Source: Cladosporium sp. IMV 00045 (Eukaryota > Ascomycota > Dothideomycetes > Cladosporiales > Cladosporiaceae). From it: DNA of 64,000 nt. The DNA is taken from contig MSJI02000737.1 in the NCBI GenBank assembly GCA_001931905.2, forward strand, positions 1 through 64,000, written 5' to 3'. This document shows, piece by piece, positions 31,869 through 43,200 of the stretch. Numbering within the stretch: position 1 is the first letter of the stretch; the number at the start of each line of letters is the position of its first letter. Made by a program: the position numbers and the translations under genes. The notes under the pieces are model-generated. The model was not told where the DNA came from and did no database searches. It saw nothing but the letters and a program-made list of their open reading frames with translations.

Positions 31869-33146
31869 ATGAGCGGTATTCAGTCAGACATCGAGATGGG
31901 AGATAACCAGAACGCCAAAGATGTCGAGATGCAGTCTTCAGACCAAGCATCAGAGCAGCGTAAGTCTTCCTCATCCACTCACAACTTTTGCAGCACATCG
32001 ACTGACTATGGCGACAGTTTCAGACAGGGGTCTTGGGTCGATAGATTCATGCGCAAGTTTCCAGGCCTGTTCGCTGGATACAACTTCCTTCAGCTCATCA
32101 CCAGGTACACGAACAACGAGATCATTGATTGGGTTAGTCACCACAGCAATGGACTTCCCACATCCAGCTCAGCGTTCAGTAACCTGAAGTCCAGGGTAAT
32201 CTTGGTCTTTAGTGAACAGGTCGTTGGAGGCGAACTTGCCTTGAAAACCGTCTTGGAAATCGCATGCAAGCACCACAGGGTTTACCAGGCGGGACATCGC
32301 CGTCATCCTAGGGTTCGAATTGGAGCCATGAGCATCCCCCAGAACCTGGACGCCTGGTATGCAGCGATTGACAAGATGCTGCCATCTGAGTTCACCGGAC
32401 TGTCGTTTGGATCCTTTTACAAGCAAACTCTCGAACAGGTGCGGGATGAGGTGCTTTTCTTCAGCGAAATCAAGGCATCGCGACCCCTAAGCGCTGTTCT
32501 GAACGAGCTGTTGTCCGACCCACTCTTTCCGTTCAGGGATTTGGCAGAGATACCCCGTGGCCCTCTTCTGGAGCTGTGTACTTCGCACAGTTATGGCCAT
32601 ATCGTGGACAAGCTGAAGGTCAACAACCCACAGAGCCAAGTCACCCGGACAGACGTTTCGACCCATGCGCGCAGCTTTCTCGACAAGAAGGAGCTCCGTT
32701 CGTACCTTTCTCGTCAGAAGCAAGAAGGACACGCGTTCGAGCACAAGCTAGACTGCAAGCGTGCTTTTGACATGGTCGAAAGAGATTTGTTTCCACGGTT
32801 GTACACAGTCCTGGGCTCTTCCACCACCACCCTCTGTCTCCCAACGCTGCCAAAGAACGACGAGAGCGAGCTTCATGCCCTTCTCGGACTGTGTCGCATA
32901 CCAAAAGGTCTACCACAGCTAGAGAGGCTTCAGCTCGCCGCGTCCCAAAGCGGGTTCGTCCATGTTCAGAGAGCTGATACCACAACGGCGTTGAGCAATC
33001 AACATGAGATGGAGTCTGTCGATTCTGTGCCGCATGAGTCTGGCGATGAGGATGAATTCGATGAAGCAACGCTTGCATGCATCGATCGGGTTTGTAAGCT
33101 GGACGACCAGAACCACGCGAGGAACGGAGCAAAGGGTTTCTGTTAA
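31869..33146 (+). CDS. Orphan protein with RYTN-type repeat domain (family member 1)
   Basis: A 425-residue protein in one open frame. Residues 1-55 are disordered and Ser/Asp/Gln-rich. Residues about 70-140 contain FLQLITRYTNNEIIDWVS, which aligns with repeats in the two downstream genes (LATRYTNSQILDKIN and LASRYSNMSILKHVN). A weaker second copy may start near residue 233 (LLELCTSHSYGHIVDKLK). The C-terminal 60 residues are acidic. I recognise no named domain, catalytic motif, signal peptide or membrane segment, so a nuclear or cytosolic protein is likely. A GTAAGT at 31960 could be a donor, but splicing there would break the frame, so I keep the continuous frame. Compared with members 2 and 3, its repeat is more diverged, with a change at the basic K-x-R site. 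Confidence 0.6.
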   Translation: MSGIQSDIEMGDNQNAKDVEMQSSDQASEQRKSSSSTHNFCSTSTDYGDSFRQGSWVDRFMRKFPGLFAGYNFLQLITRYTNNEIIDWVSHHSNGLPTSSSAFSNLKSRVILVFSEQVVGGELALKTVLEIACKHHRVYQAGHRRHPRVRIGAMSIPQNLDAWYAAIDKMLPSEFTGLSFGSFYKQTLEQVRDEVLFFSEIKASRPLSAVLNELLSDPLFPFRDLAEIPRGPLLELCTSHSYGHIVDKLKVNNPQSQVTRTDVSTHARSFLDKKELRSYLSRQKQEGHAFEHKLDCKRAFDMVERDLFPRLYTVLGSSTTTLCLPTLPKNDESELHALLGLCRIPKGLPQLERLQLAASQSGFVHVQRADTTTALSNQHEMESVDSVPHESGDEDEFDEATLACIDRVCKLDDQNHARNGAKGFC

Positions 33147-33575
33147 CTGCATCGGATGGAACCACGGTGGATTTGTGATGATAACTAGTAAGTTGATCAA
33201 TTTTCAAATATGCAAAGATGATTTTCCTGTTTCATACCATGCTTCAAGCTTTTATTGCGTTCATACCGGCCGGAGGGTTCGTACGTTGTGTTCAACCAAA
33301 TAAAATCTCAAGAGTTCTTCACTGACAGTTCTTGGAAGCCTCAAGCACCAATGAACACGCAAAGCCGGTCTTACAATAAGATAGATCCAGTACATTCACA
33401 GCAGACAAACGACTGGAGCTTGCCCAACGTTGCCATGTGATCTGCTTTCTTCTCTTAACTATTCTTGCCCCTCACTACTTTGAACTGATCATACAACCAA
33501 CTTTCTCCAACTGTCAACATTTCAGTACCAGGAGAAGCGACGTTCAGTGTAGCCTTCTGCATCCCAACGGTCAAC
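33147..33575. other. Intergenic between RYTN-family members 1 and 2
   Basis: 429 bp with no coding evidence; a C/A-rich leader precedes the ATG at 33576. Confidence 0.4.
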
Positions 33576-34151
33576 ATGCAGTCCCGTAACAACGACAACA
33601 CCGCCGACTCTCCCTCCGAGGCTGCTGACACGGCGCGCTTCGATAGAACCGGTTGGGGCTCTGACGACATGTCTGCCGGTGCCCGTCTCATGCGCTACAA
33701 TGTCTCTGACGACCAAGACGGCAGTGCCAGCAACGATCAGATGGAAGTTGACGGAGACGACGAAGTCAACGACAACAACAACAACACCAACACCACTGCC
33801 ACTGCCACTGCCACTACTACTACCACCTCAACCCCTCAACAAGACACAGCGACCACTTCCACCAACGACGACAACATCTTCCGCGGCTCCCTCAACAACA
33901 TCATGAACGACGTCTTCTACGACCTCGCTACTAGGTACACCAACTCTCAGATCTTGGACAAGATCAACGAGTTCCACCCCGAAGCCAACTTCCACGCGCA
34001 CGCGGTCACATGGCGTCTCGGCAACGCCATCAAACATCGATCCAAAAACACGGGATTAACGTGTCCTGAAGTCAGACAGCAGTTCGACGCCGCGAGGGCT
34101 GCCAACGGCGTCTTCACTACGCTTGGTAGGCACCCGGGCTCTCAGGGCTGA
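33576..34151 (+). CDS. Orphan protein with one RYTN-type domain (family member 2)
   Basis: A 191-residue intronless protein. Residues 1-100 are disordered and contain an Asn/Thr/Ala run encoded by AAC/ACC/ACT and GCC repeats (33771-33830). Residues about 112-182 are the shared domain: YDLATRYTNSQILDKINEF, then WRLGNAIKHRSKNTGLTCPE, then a helix ending AARAANGVFTTL. The same three blocks, in the same order and spacing, occur twice in member 3. Two or three helices are likely, with a basic face (K-H-R-S-K), so nucleic-acid binding is conceivable but unproven. No named family is recognised. It is the shortest member and probably the minimal unit: one domain plus an acidic, disordered N-terminus. 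Confidence 0.65.
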   Translation: MQSRNNDNTADSPSEAADTARFDRTGWGSDDMSAGARLMRYNVSDDQDGSASNDQMEVDGDDEVNDNNNNTNTTATATATTTTTSTPQQDTATTSTNDDNIFRGSLNNIMNDVFYDLATRYTNSQILDKINEFHPEANFHAHAVTWRLGNAIKHRSKNTGLTCPEVRQQFDAARAANGVFTTLGRHPGSQG

Positions 34152-35037
34152 GTATGGAGACATGAACATAAGTGGAATGGGACAAACACTGGTTTTGTTG
34201 TGATGGAGTCTGGGAATTCTCGGTGCTTTTTTGTGTGAACTTTACAGACATGCTTTTTAGAAGGAACTTCAAGACTTCTTTGTTGATAACAATGCTCGTA
34301 CCGCAAGGCTTCGAGCAAAGACAGCATCACAGTACCTGAGGGAAAGTACAACACTTGATGGGAACACGTCAGTTGGAATCAGTTCATGCTTTTACTGTCA
34401 TCCCCGATAGCAATAGATCCATATCACCCCGGAAAGGGGTTCAATCGCAGCTACATAGCTCCAGGTTGTAATAAAGACCTCATTTGATAGATCTTCTTAC
34501 ATATTTGACTCCCTATCGGCACCCCAATCCACAGTGTATGCGATGAAGCGAGATCTCAATGGTCGTACTGGTAGCTAGACTCGGCCGTTGCTGCTGTAGT
34601 ATCAGAAACAATGGAAAAGTATGATAAATAATCGTACGCTGCGCAATGAACCAAATTTTCCTTTCAGTCAAGTCGTCCATTCAACCAATTATTTCAAAGT
34701 CAGCATGGTTTCAAATAACTGCCAGCCGCCTCATTGTGGTTTACGAGAATGCAGTGAAAAAATGCAAATGTAGGTCTGAAAAGTGACGCTCTCAATCGAT
34801 TTTACAGATCTTCTCGACTCGCTGCTTCGAGACCTTCACTGATGGGGACTCGAAGAATGTCATACTTTGTTCCACCTATTCGGCGCAGGCTTATGAACGA
34901 ATAAGAATACCTCTCTCACAAACAAACGCTTACAACACCTTTATCACACGAATCGACCAAAGCCTCCAGCTTTCCCCTTTTAATCAACCAATCTTCAACG
35001 CATCACATGGATAAGCGAACCATGAGGACAAACCAGC
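34152..35037. other. Intergenic between RYTN-family members 2 and 3
   Basis: 886 bp. No open frame with domain content. It might hide a decayed family copy, but I could not recognise one by eye. Confidence 0.35.
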
Positions 35038-36117
35038 ATGAATCGATCGCAGGGCTCTCAAGTCGCCGCGAAACCTGACAGCGGAGGCGGCAACGTCGAC
35101 AGCATGGCCACAGATATCCCAGACGTTGTATCGATGCAAGATCAGTCACTCTTTGCCGACAGATCTAAGCTCATCGGCGAGGAATTGCTCAATCTCGCAA
35201 GCAGGTATTCAAACATGTCAATCCTCAAACACGTGAACGCCGCCGCAGCACTTGCAGGTACTCCAAGCATGAACAGATGGCACCTACATCGGTTGATCAA
35301 CAACGCCTTCAAAGCTCGCTCTCAACAAACCAGAAAGACTCCAGAGCAAGTAAAGGAGGAGTTTTTGCAGATTCGAAAGTCCAACAACATCAGGACATAC
35401 AACAGCGTGAAGCGCGGGAAGTCGAAAGAGCAGGCTGTCGAGGCACACACTGATATCGAAGCACAAATTGATGTCGAAGCACACAGCGATTTCAACGTTC
35501 AAACGAAAGTGATGACAATAGAGAACTTGGAAGACGAGGAGTTGTTCGCCAACCCTAGCGAATTACGCGGAGATACGTTGATTGGTCTCGCAGAAAGATA
35601 CACGAGCGCTGAAATGGCTGCTCGTGTCATCGCTGCTTCTAGAGACAAGACCAAAACCAACACCCCTCATAGCTGGTACTCCAAGGTAGACAGAGCTCTG
35701 AAAGCACGCGCGAAGGCCACTGGGGAGACTATAGGGAGTCTGAGGGACGCTCTGCACCAGGCTCGGGTTTCGAATGATATCAGGCAATTCAAGCAGAAGT
35801 ACTCGGATCGTTTCGACCCTGTCGCCCCTTCGATCGGAAATGACGGCGTCAATCATACTGGCGACACAACGGAGGAAGAGGACGAGGAATACAACACACT
35901 GCTTCAAAGCATTGAGATCGAGCGAGCATTTGCAGCCGACGAAGTGGAAGCGGCGAACGGTCTCCTCATTTTATCAAATGATCAGGATATCATCAACGCC
36001 GCGAGTGTGCTTCTGGAGATGAAGAGAAGCGGGTCGTCGACAGGTGCTAAGTCTGTCGAAACGGCTGGGTTTACGGGAAATAGTGCAATGGAGGACGCAG
36101 AGATGGTTGGCGTGTAG
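35038..36117 (+). CDS. Orphan protein with two RYTN-type domains (family member 3)
   Basis: A 359-residue intronless protein carrying the domain twice. Copy 1 (about 38-122) opens QSLFADRSKLIGEELLNLAS and continues RYSNMSILKHVN, then RLINNAFKARSQQTRKTPEQ and RKSNNIRTYN. Copy 2 (about 168-252) opens EELFANPSELRGDTLIGLAE and continues RYTSAEMAARVI, then KVDRALKARAKATGETIGS and ARVSNDIRQFK. The linker (136-155) has a small EAHTDIEAQIDVEAHSD repeat. The last 100 residues are acidic and disordered. The conserved core L-A-x-R-Y-[ST]...A-[FL]-K-A-R...N-[DN]-I-R suggests an all-helical basic module. No catalytic motif, signal peptide or membrane segment is present. Function unknown. Confidence 0.65.
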   Translation: MNRSQGSQVAAKPDSGGGNVDSMATDIPDVVSMQDQSLFADRSKLIGEELLNLASRYSNMSILKHVNAAAALAGTPSMNRWHLHRLINNAFKARSQQTRKTPEQVKEEFLQIRKSNNIRTYNSVKRGKSKEQAVEAHTDIEAQIDVEAHSDFNVQTKVMTIENLEDEELFANPSELRGDTLIGLAERYTSAEMAARVIAASRDKTKTNTPHSWYSKVDRALKARAKATGETIGSLRDALHQARVSNDIRQFKQKYSDRFDPVAPSIGNDGVNHTGDTTEEEDEEYNTLLQSIEIERAFAADEVEAANGLLILSNDQDIINAASVLLEMKRSGSSTGAKSVETAGFTGNSAMEDAEMVGV

Positions 36118-36372
36118 CTCTAGCGAAGCACAGGGACGTGTATGTGTGATTTGTGATACCGGCGTAGGTTTTCATTGTACAGGTGTAATCTGCAGGCGTG
36201 TTGAGCAAAATTCAATTTAATAATCAGCTTTCTCATCAAACTCCATGACCAAAGCAGCGATGTCGTCTGATTGCAGATAGATATATTAAACCCAGTGTAG
36301 CTGATTCCTTCTTAATGACTGATGACTAATGATGTGAACGAAGAATACGGCTTTGCAAATGTCCATTTCCCA

Positions 36373-36813
36373 TCAAACCTTCTCACTACCTTCCATACCC
36401 GCAGCAGTCTCACTCTCCCTCAACCCAGGACGACTCAACCTCGTAACACCCGAATAACTCCCAACAACCACTAAACCCGTCCAAACTATCGCAGCAAGCA
36501 TCTTCCACCTCTCCACTCCACCCAACGACTTCTCCTCTCCAACCAGCCCCCACAACTCCCAAAGCATGTAAAAACTCCTAAACCAAGCAAAAGCGGCGAC
36601 TTGCAAGGGTCCCTGTCCCGTGAGAAATCGCAGGCTGACGCATACGATGGCCAGCCAGACGATCATCCAGGCGTAGAAACTTGCGAGCGGCGAGAACCAT
36701 CCGTAGTGTGCCAGTTGGGGTGGCAGCCAGCCGAGGAGGGTGGTGAAGCCGCTTGCGGGGAGGGCTTCTTTCCAAAAGAGATTGCGGAGGCTGATAGGTT
36801 GGTGTTGTGACAT
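36373..36813 (-). CDS. Small integral membrane protein of unknown function
   Basis: A 146-residue single-exon protein with three to four hydrophobic segments: about 21-38 and 41-63 (YAWMIVWLAIVCVSLRFL), 69-92 (QVAAFAWFRSFYMLWELWGL) and 104-122 (KMLAAIVWTGLVVVGSYSGV). The N-terminus (SLRNLFWKEALPASGF) is soluble and the tail is acidic. No family is recognised with confidence. An organelle membrane protein is likely from size and layout. Upstream, at 36943-36966, GCGCTTGTAC/T is repeated in tandem. Confidence 0.6.
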   Translation of the reverse strand: MSQHQPISLRNLFWKEALPASGFTTLLGWLPPQLAHYGWFSPLASFYAWMIVWLAIVCVSLRFLTGQGPLQVAAFAWFRSFYMLWELWGLVGEEKSLGGVERWKMLAAIVWTGLVVVGSYSGVTRLSRPGLRESETAAGMEGSEKV

Positions 36814-37271
36814 GTTTGAGGTGGTGGCTGAGTTTTGTCCCGTAATTTTGAGGTTGCAGGTTGATTGGAAGAGGATAGTTGGCTCTACCTCCGGTACGGT
36901 TGCGTGATGTCAAGTGGAAGATGGAAGACCGTTAGTAGTTAAGCGCTTGTACGCGCTTGTATGCGCTAGGAGTATACGCACACGGGCTTACCTTCAAAGG
37001 CAACTCCAATGATCAACGAAGGATGTCTAATATGTACGACTGAATTGAATTTCATGTATAAACCCACTGCCTGTCAAATAACCTCCCCTACCTCATCCTT
37101 CACAATTCAAAGTCAAACAGACAGCCTCCCCCAACTCACCATTTCAGCTAGCATGGGTATCGTGCAGAAGTGCAAAACAACAACGAAACCTTAAACCCAA
37201 CAGCAGACGACAAGAAAAGAAAGGAAACTCCAACACCTGAACACCGATCCCATCTATCAAAAAATCCCCAA
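36814..37271. other. Intergenic between small membrane protein and FMP27 3' end
   Basis: 458 bp; promoter of the minus-strand small membrane protein plus FMP27 3' flank. It contains the 10-bp tandem word GCGCTTGTAC/T (36943-36966). No gene seen. Confidence 0.4.
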
Positions 37272-40200
37272 CTAATCTCTCAAAGACCGCAAAAGCTTCT
37301 GACCACCGAGCAGAAGTTTGCTCTTCCTGCTATTCTCCTCTGTTTCGTTGTTTTCACCATTTGCACTGGGCGTAGCAGTGAGGTTGGAGTCCTGCCTCGA
37401 CCGCTGACTAAAACCGGTCAAGCGGCGGGAAATGGACGAGGTGCGCGAGCGGTGCGGTGTCTGCAGAGGGTGACGGGTCAGCGTTGCATTCTCTTCAGGA
37501 AATTTGCGGTGTGGTCTTACGTCTGGCGGCTCAAGGTGCCGGCCCGGAGATTGGATTTCGGCAGCAGCACCTTCGACACGCGGTCCGCTCGTGGCAGGCC
37601 GATGCTCGCTATCCTTGTCTGAAAGCGAAGGGGTGGAATTGAAAGAGACGCTGCGGTTCAGCATGCTAGGTCTCGCAGACGCAGTGGAAGGCCTGCCGTT
37701 GGGATAGTCCATATCGAAATCGAGGGTGCTGCTGGGCGCGGAAGAGAGGTGGCCAGAGCTATTGTCCTTGAGCAGAGTGCTCATGTTGGCGATTTCGCGC
37801 AGACGGCTGACTTGCTGCCTGCTCGGCTTGTGGTTGCTGAATTTGTTGCCGACGATGGCACCGGCGTGCGAGATCAGTGCTTTGATGACGTCCCTCTTCA
37901 GCTGCAACGCGAGGTCCAAGTTCGACCAAGTTTTGTTCCGGTACTCGAGCGTGGGCATGCGGAAGACAAGGTCGTGCACGTCTTCGATGTTTCGATGGCC
38001 TTTGCCTTTGTAGCTGAGACACAAGACCATACTAGGGATCTTAACAAAGGCCAACGTCATGTAACTCGAGGCGCGGTTCATCATCTCTGTCAGGTCGTCC
38101 GAGCGCTCTTCGCCTCTCTTCTTATCTTCACTAGAGCGGCGGGAGGCGGCGAAGCGCTTGGCTTTATCTGCTTCGGCATTCTGTCCCTCGCTGCGTGCAG
38201 TGTTGACCGAACGCTCACTAGGCGATCTTGCCATGGCGGGTGAGAGATTGGTTTGCCCAAGTGCTGCTCTCGAAGGCGCCGATCTAGGATTGAGCTGATT
38301 GCGAGACTTGTCGGAATGTTGGAAGAGACTTCCCAGGCCGTGCAGATTGTGATGAGAAGAACCACCAGAGATGCCTAGTCCACGCGGGTCTGCCTTCTTC
38401 TGTTGCTGTTTCGGCAAGTGTAGCGTGGGCACCAAACGGCGCTCGAGAGAGCCGGCGCCAGTACCATCATTGGTACCCTTTTCTGGTTCTTGGGCTGAAA
38501 CCGGAACCATAAGCTTGTCTGCCTGGTTGTTTTCAGCTGCTTCTTCATCTTCCTCTTCTTGCGGCGGCAACATGTTCCTCACAATGAACGGCGAGAAGCC
38601 AGTGCCGTCAAAAGCGTTACCACCAACCCCGGGGAAGATATATTCAAAAAGCCTCTTTGACACCTCCCGCTCCAACTGTACCTTCAAAGGCACCAGGTCG
38701 ACTTCGAAATAGTCGACAACGGGTATGCCAGCAATGGCGTCTAGCATCAGCCATTGCACGCGGAGCATGTTCGCCGTGCCCGGGTCGTGATAGCCTCTGG
38801 GAGGGTCGACGTAGGGACCGATGATCTCGGGATAAAGCGCGTCCGGCAGTAAGTTCAACCCGTTGATCCGCCCAATCTCCATACAATTGTAGTTCGATCC
38901 GTCGTTGTTGTCGGTCCTGTCGAACGATGCGTTCTTCAGCTGGAATTCCATGAGCGACTCTCCCTTGTCCCTAATAAGATGCCAGGCGATGTCCTTCGCT
39001 GACATGTTGAGGTGCAGCAAGCCTGCCGCATTTTCTTGATCACGCCTGTCTTCAAGGCGTTGCTGGGCGGTCGTGATGGCTTTCATCATGAAGAAAAGCT
39101 CGTCCTCGCAGCTGGCCAGGTCCTGATCCATTGTGATCCTGTCTTTCCATCCTTGTCGGTCGAGGAACTTCTCATGAACCTGGAACTGCAACTTGATCTC
39201 CTCGAGTTGTCTGATGCGTCCTTGCAACATCTGCACCATCTCCGGCGCACCAGTCAAATCGCTGAAGTCCGAAGCAAGCATGATCTTCTCCAAGCGTTCG
39301 CTGCGGGTCTTCTCCAAGGGCTCGTTGTACAGCAGCAAGTCCATCACGATAATATACAGCGCGAAGTACTGCTCAGAATCGCAAACAGCAATGAACTGCG
39401 GGAACTCGACCCACACGTGATCCATGCGGTTTTCCGTCTCCTCAGCTCTTTTGGCATTCTTCCCGTCACCACCAGAAACATCGTCGTTATACTTGAGACG
39501 CAACGTATTGTACTTATCGTAACGCAGGCTGGCGGACGTGCGATGCACGACTCTGTTGAAGCCGTACGGATTGTCCTCGAACTCGAACATGATCTCGAGC
39601 GGGACCCAGGGCGGCCAGCAAGTGCCGGCTTTGACGCCGTAGCGATTGCCGGAGTACATGCGCAGGAACTCCGTGGAGAAAGTCTTCGTGCTGGTGACGA
39701 ACATCTGCAAGCTGTCCATTGCGGCGGTGAAGCGGCGCTGCACCAGTCCGCTGACTTCGTCATTGACTCTGTCCTTGTCCATGATCTGGACGACCTTCAG
39801 CTGCATTCCCTTGGCGGTGACGAGCACGGCAGCTTTGGGGTTCTTTTCGCTTTGCAGCTGGATCTGAGGCGCGATCAGGCGGAAATGATAGGTGTTGAGA
39901 GGCGTGAACTCATGCGAGATCTCATCAGTCGGACCACTGGTACCAGGCTTCTGCTCTTCTTGCTCATTGTCAGGATCATCCGCGCTGACATATTCACGTC
40001 CATCACGGAGCAGTTCCTCAATGCGATCCTGAACCGTGACATCGTCGTCCGCCTCCGGCGAGCCCGGCCCTTGCGTTGCCCAGGATTTCTCACGAGACGG
40101 AGCCGATGATCCATCCTTCTTCTTCTGCTCTTCCAGAATGTCTACTATGAATTTGACGGCGCGTTGGGACATGTAGTAAACAAAACCTCGCCGCTGGCCA

Positions 40201-43200
40201 TTCTGGTGGATATAGCGCAGGATGATGTTTCGCAGAGAATTGTTCCACTTGATCTGCGGATTGTGCACGATGAAACGGTTGTTGAAGTCGCTCGTGTAGT
40301 CTGCCAGCGGCGCGGAGTCCATGCGCTGCATTTCAGGATCAGCCAGTGGCGTGGGCGTGTTTTCGTAAGCTTCGTAGAACTCATCTGCAGTCTCCAGCTC
40401 AGGCACCGCAGCGGGATCGTCGTGCTCGAGTCGTTCGGTCAAAGCATCGAGCATGTCTTTCAAGAATTTCTGCTTTTGTTTGAGATGTTCACCGTGAGAG
40501 CGAATCGTTTCCATCTTGGTCTCTGCCGCGCGACTGTCTTGTTCAATCGACTTGACCATCCTGAGGTGCTGATCGTCCAACGCGTTCTCATTCTCCTCAC
40601 GTTGCGCCTTGAGCGATTGCAATCGACTGCTGATCAGCTCTGCTTGCACGCGTCGAGGATCATTCTTGCCGGACATAACGCAATAATGCGTAAGTTCGTC
40701 GCCAAACGGACTGGACCTCGTCGTATCGCCAGAGACCGAATCTCCATGATCCGTTTGGCGGAAGTAAGTGAACCGAGGAGCATACCCAAGCGGCAAGATC
40801 TTGGTCTCTGGGTCAGACTCCGCGGGTAGAATCCAGTCCAGCTCGACGAAATCGTCCATGTCGATCCACGTGAAATCATTGTCAGGAATCGTGAATTTCG
40901 ACAAATTGACTTGTGGTGTCTGGCCGTGGAACGAAGCCAGCATTTCGTCCGTAGCCTTGTCCATCTCCTTGGCACTTGTGCCTGTTATGCTGGCAGAAAC
41001 TGCACGCAAGTCCGCGGAGATGAAGTCGACCTGAGCTTGGTTGATCCGCATGCCGCTGGACCGCTTTGCGTCTGCGTCCTCGTGTCCTTTGATGTCGAAG
41101 AACTCTCTTCGTTGATGCAGATCGAGCATGAAGCTGTCGAGTTTCATCTTCAGCCCTGTTGCGGACACCGTGGTGTCGTCCACGTACTCCTCGGCATCCT
41201 TGTGTTTGTACAAGTGGCTGACGAACAGAGGCGAGAACAACAGGTTATACTTAATAGTAGCGATGTGTCGACCGAACTTCTTGCTCTTCTTTTGCGTCAT
41301 GCCCCACAATGGTCCTTGCCTCACGGGTAAGGACATGACACCCGAAAACATCGACCACCAGCTGAAGAAGTGTGAGAAGAATCTAGGCGTGAAGTGCAAT
41401 GAGTTGTAGTTGCTCGACGGTTTCAGGTTCGACACCGACCAATCTCTGTTGTGAGGCGCAGCCACTGCGATTGACATGTGGATGTGGTGGCTTCGGAAAT
41501 CGCGGAAAGCGTCATACTCCCCGCCTGGCGGCGCTTTTGCGAAGTCTGGATGCTTGAGAACAACGTCGTAATGAGGCTTAAACTTGAAAGTACGAGAGCC
41601 GTCGGGAAGATCCCTCTCGAACATCAAGCCAGCCATCCAGCGCACATTACCAGAGAGCTTCATCACAACCTTCTTGAAGACAGCATCGCGCTTGCTAATG
41701 CTGTTGGACGCAGAACTGTTATCATCGCCCTGATCTTGCTCCGCAGCATGACGAGCGTACTTGTTGAAATCGGGCACAGCCAAAATATAGTCGCCGCTAT
41801 CGACCGTCATGAACTGGCGAGGGTCGTCATGCTGCCCGATGTTCCATCGAACATCATTGCGCCAGACCATCACTAAACCAGCGCCGTCGCCTGTGACGAC
41901 GTAAGGATCGCGAGAGCCTTTCAGTACAAGATGGACGTCTCCATCGCCCTTCCAAGCAACGTTAACGCGCGAGTGGAAGCTCAACCGAATCTTGTCCCAG
42001 AAGCCGACTCTATCAGACGTGTCTATCGGGGGCTTCGTGAAGCCTTCAATGCACTGCATTGCATCCTGAATGGCTGGCTGGTACGACGTGCCCCACGTGA
42101 TCTTCGTCGGCTGGCTCGTGTGGATTTCAAACTTCATGTTCGAATAAGTCTTGACTGGCGAAATTGTGCGCCGCACGTTGAATGAGAAGGGGTCTTTGCG
42201 CCCGTGGCCCATCTTCTCCTTGGGGATGACGACGATGTTGACTTCTTTCTGCGACTCGAAGTCTCTGAACTCCTCCGCGATGACGAAGTCGGTCTTCAGC
42301 GACAGCGACGGCAGTCGCGGAGATTGTCCATTTGCCAGAGACGGGACGTGAATCAGCGGTAGCGGGTAGTCTCGGAGTTGGAAGCGTGCCTCTCCCGTAG
42401 TCACTTGGAGATGCATTGGTACGAGAAGACCGTACTTCATATCATACGGCATGCCCTTTCCAATGTCATGTAGGAATGTTGGGAATTCTTCTACAGGGAA
42501 GGAAGGCTTGTCGACCGTGATGGCAAGATCATGCATGGTGATAGCAAGCAGAGCAGGCCTTTGTGACATGGCGACGATTGGCTCATCCTGCTCTATTCCA
42601 TCAGGGATGTCATCCGAGGCATAGAAGCTCGAACGGATATCTTTGATTGCATTCCGCTGGAAGTCAAGGGTGCGGTCGATGCGAGCTTTCCACGTGTCGG
42701 CATTCAATCGGTGAAGTCTCTCGCGCGCTTGGTCGATACTCAATTGCGAGGTATCGCTGATGCCACACTTTCCTTCGGCATCGTAGCGCATCTTTCTCCG
42801 TCCGGTGCGTGGACCGCTTGAATCAGATGTCGGGTGTGCGCTATTGCTTCTCTTCCTGACCTCATCAAGTCGCGTGGTAGATCTCGAGCGGCTAGCTGGA
42901 TGCGTCGAGCGCGCTCTGCGAGAATCAGTACGCACATTGCGTTTGAGCCTCTTCTCTTTTGCTCTGAACAGCTCTTCTCTGGCCAGCCTCTGCTTTTGCT
43001 CGAGTAGACCGGCCCGGTATATGGCGCCTAACTTCCATTCAAAACTGCTGTCCTCGACTTCAAACATCAACAACTGCGTACGTAGCGATATGCGAGGCAC
43101 GATCTTCGGCCCCTCAGGCTCCTTCATTAAGACATCATCCATGTTTCCTGTCGCAAAGTGATGCTGCAACTGTTTGGTGGTCTTGATGATATTGGTGACA

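Noticed and set aside
31960..32023. Possible GTAAGT intron in RYTN member 1
   Set aside because: Both likely acceptors give lengths that shift out of the frame holding the conserved repeat.
39012..40109. 365-residue plus-strand open frame opposite FMP27
   Set aside because: Lies wholly antisense to a conserved lipid-transfer protein; composition follows the complementary codons and no domain is visible.
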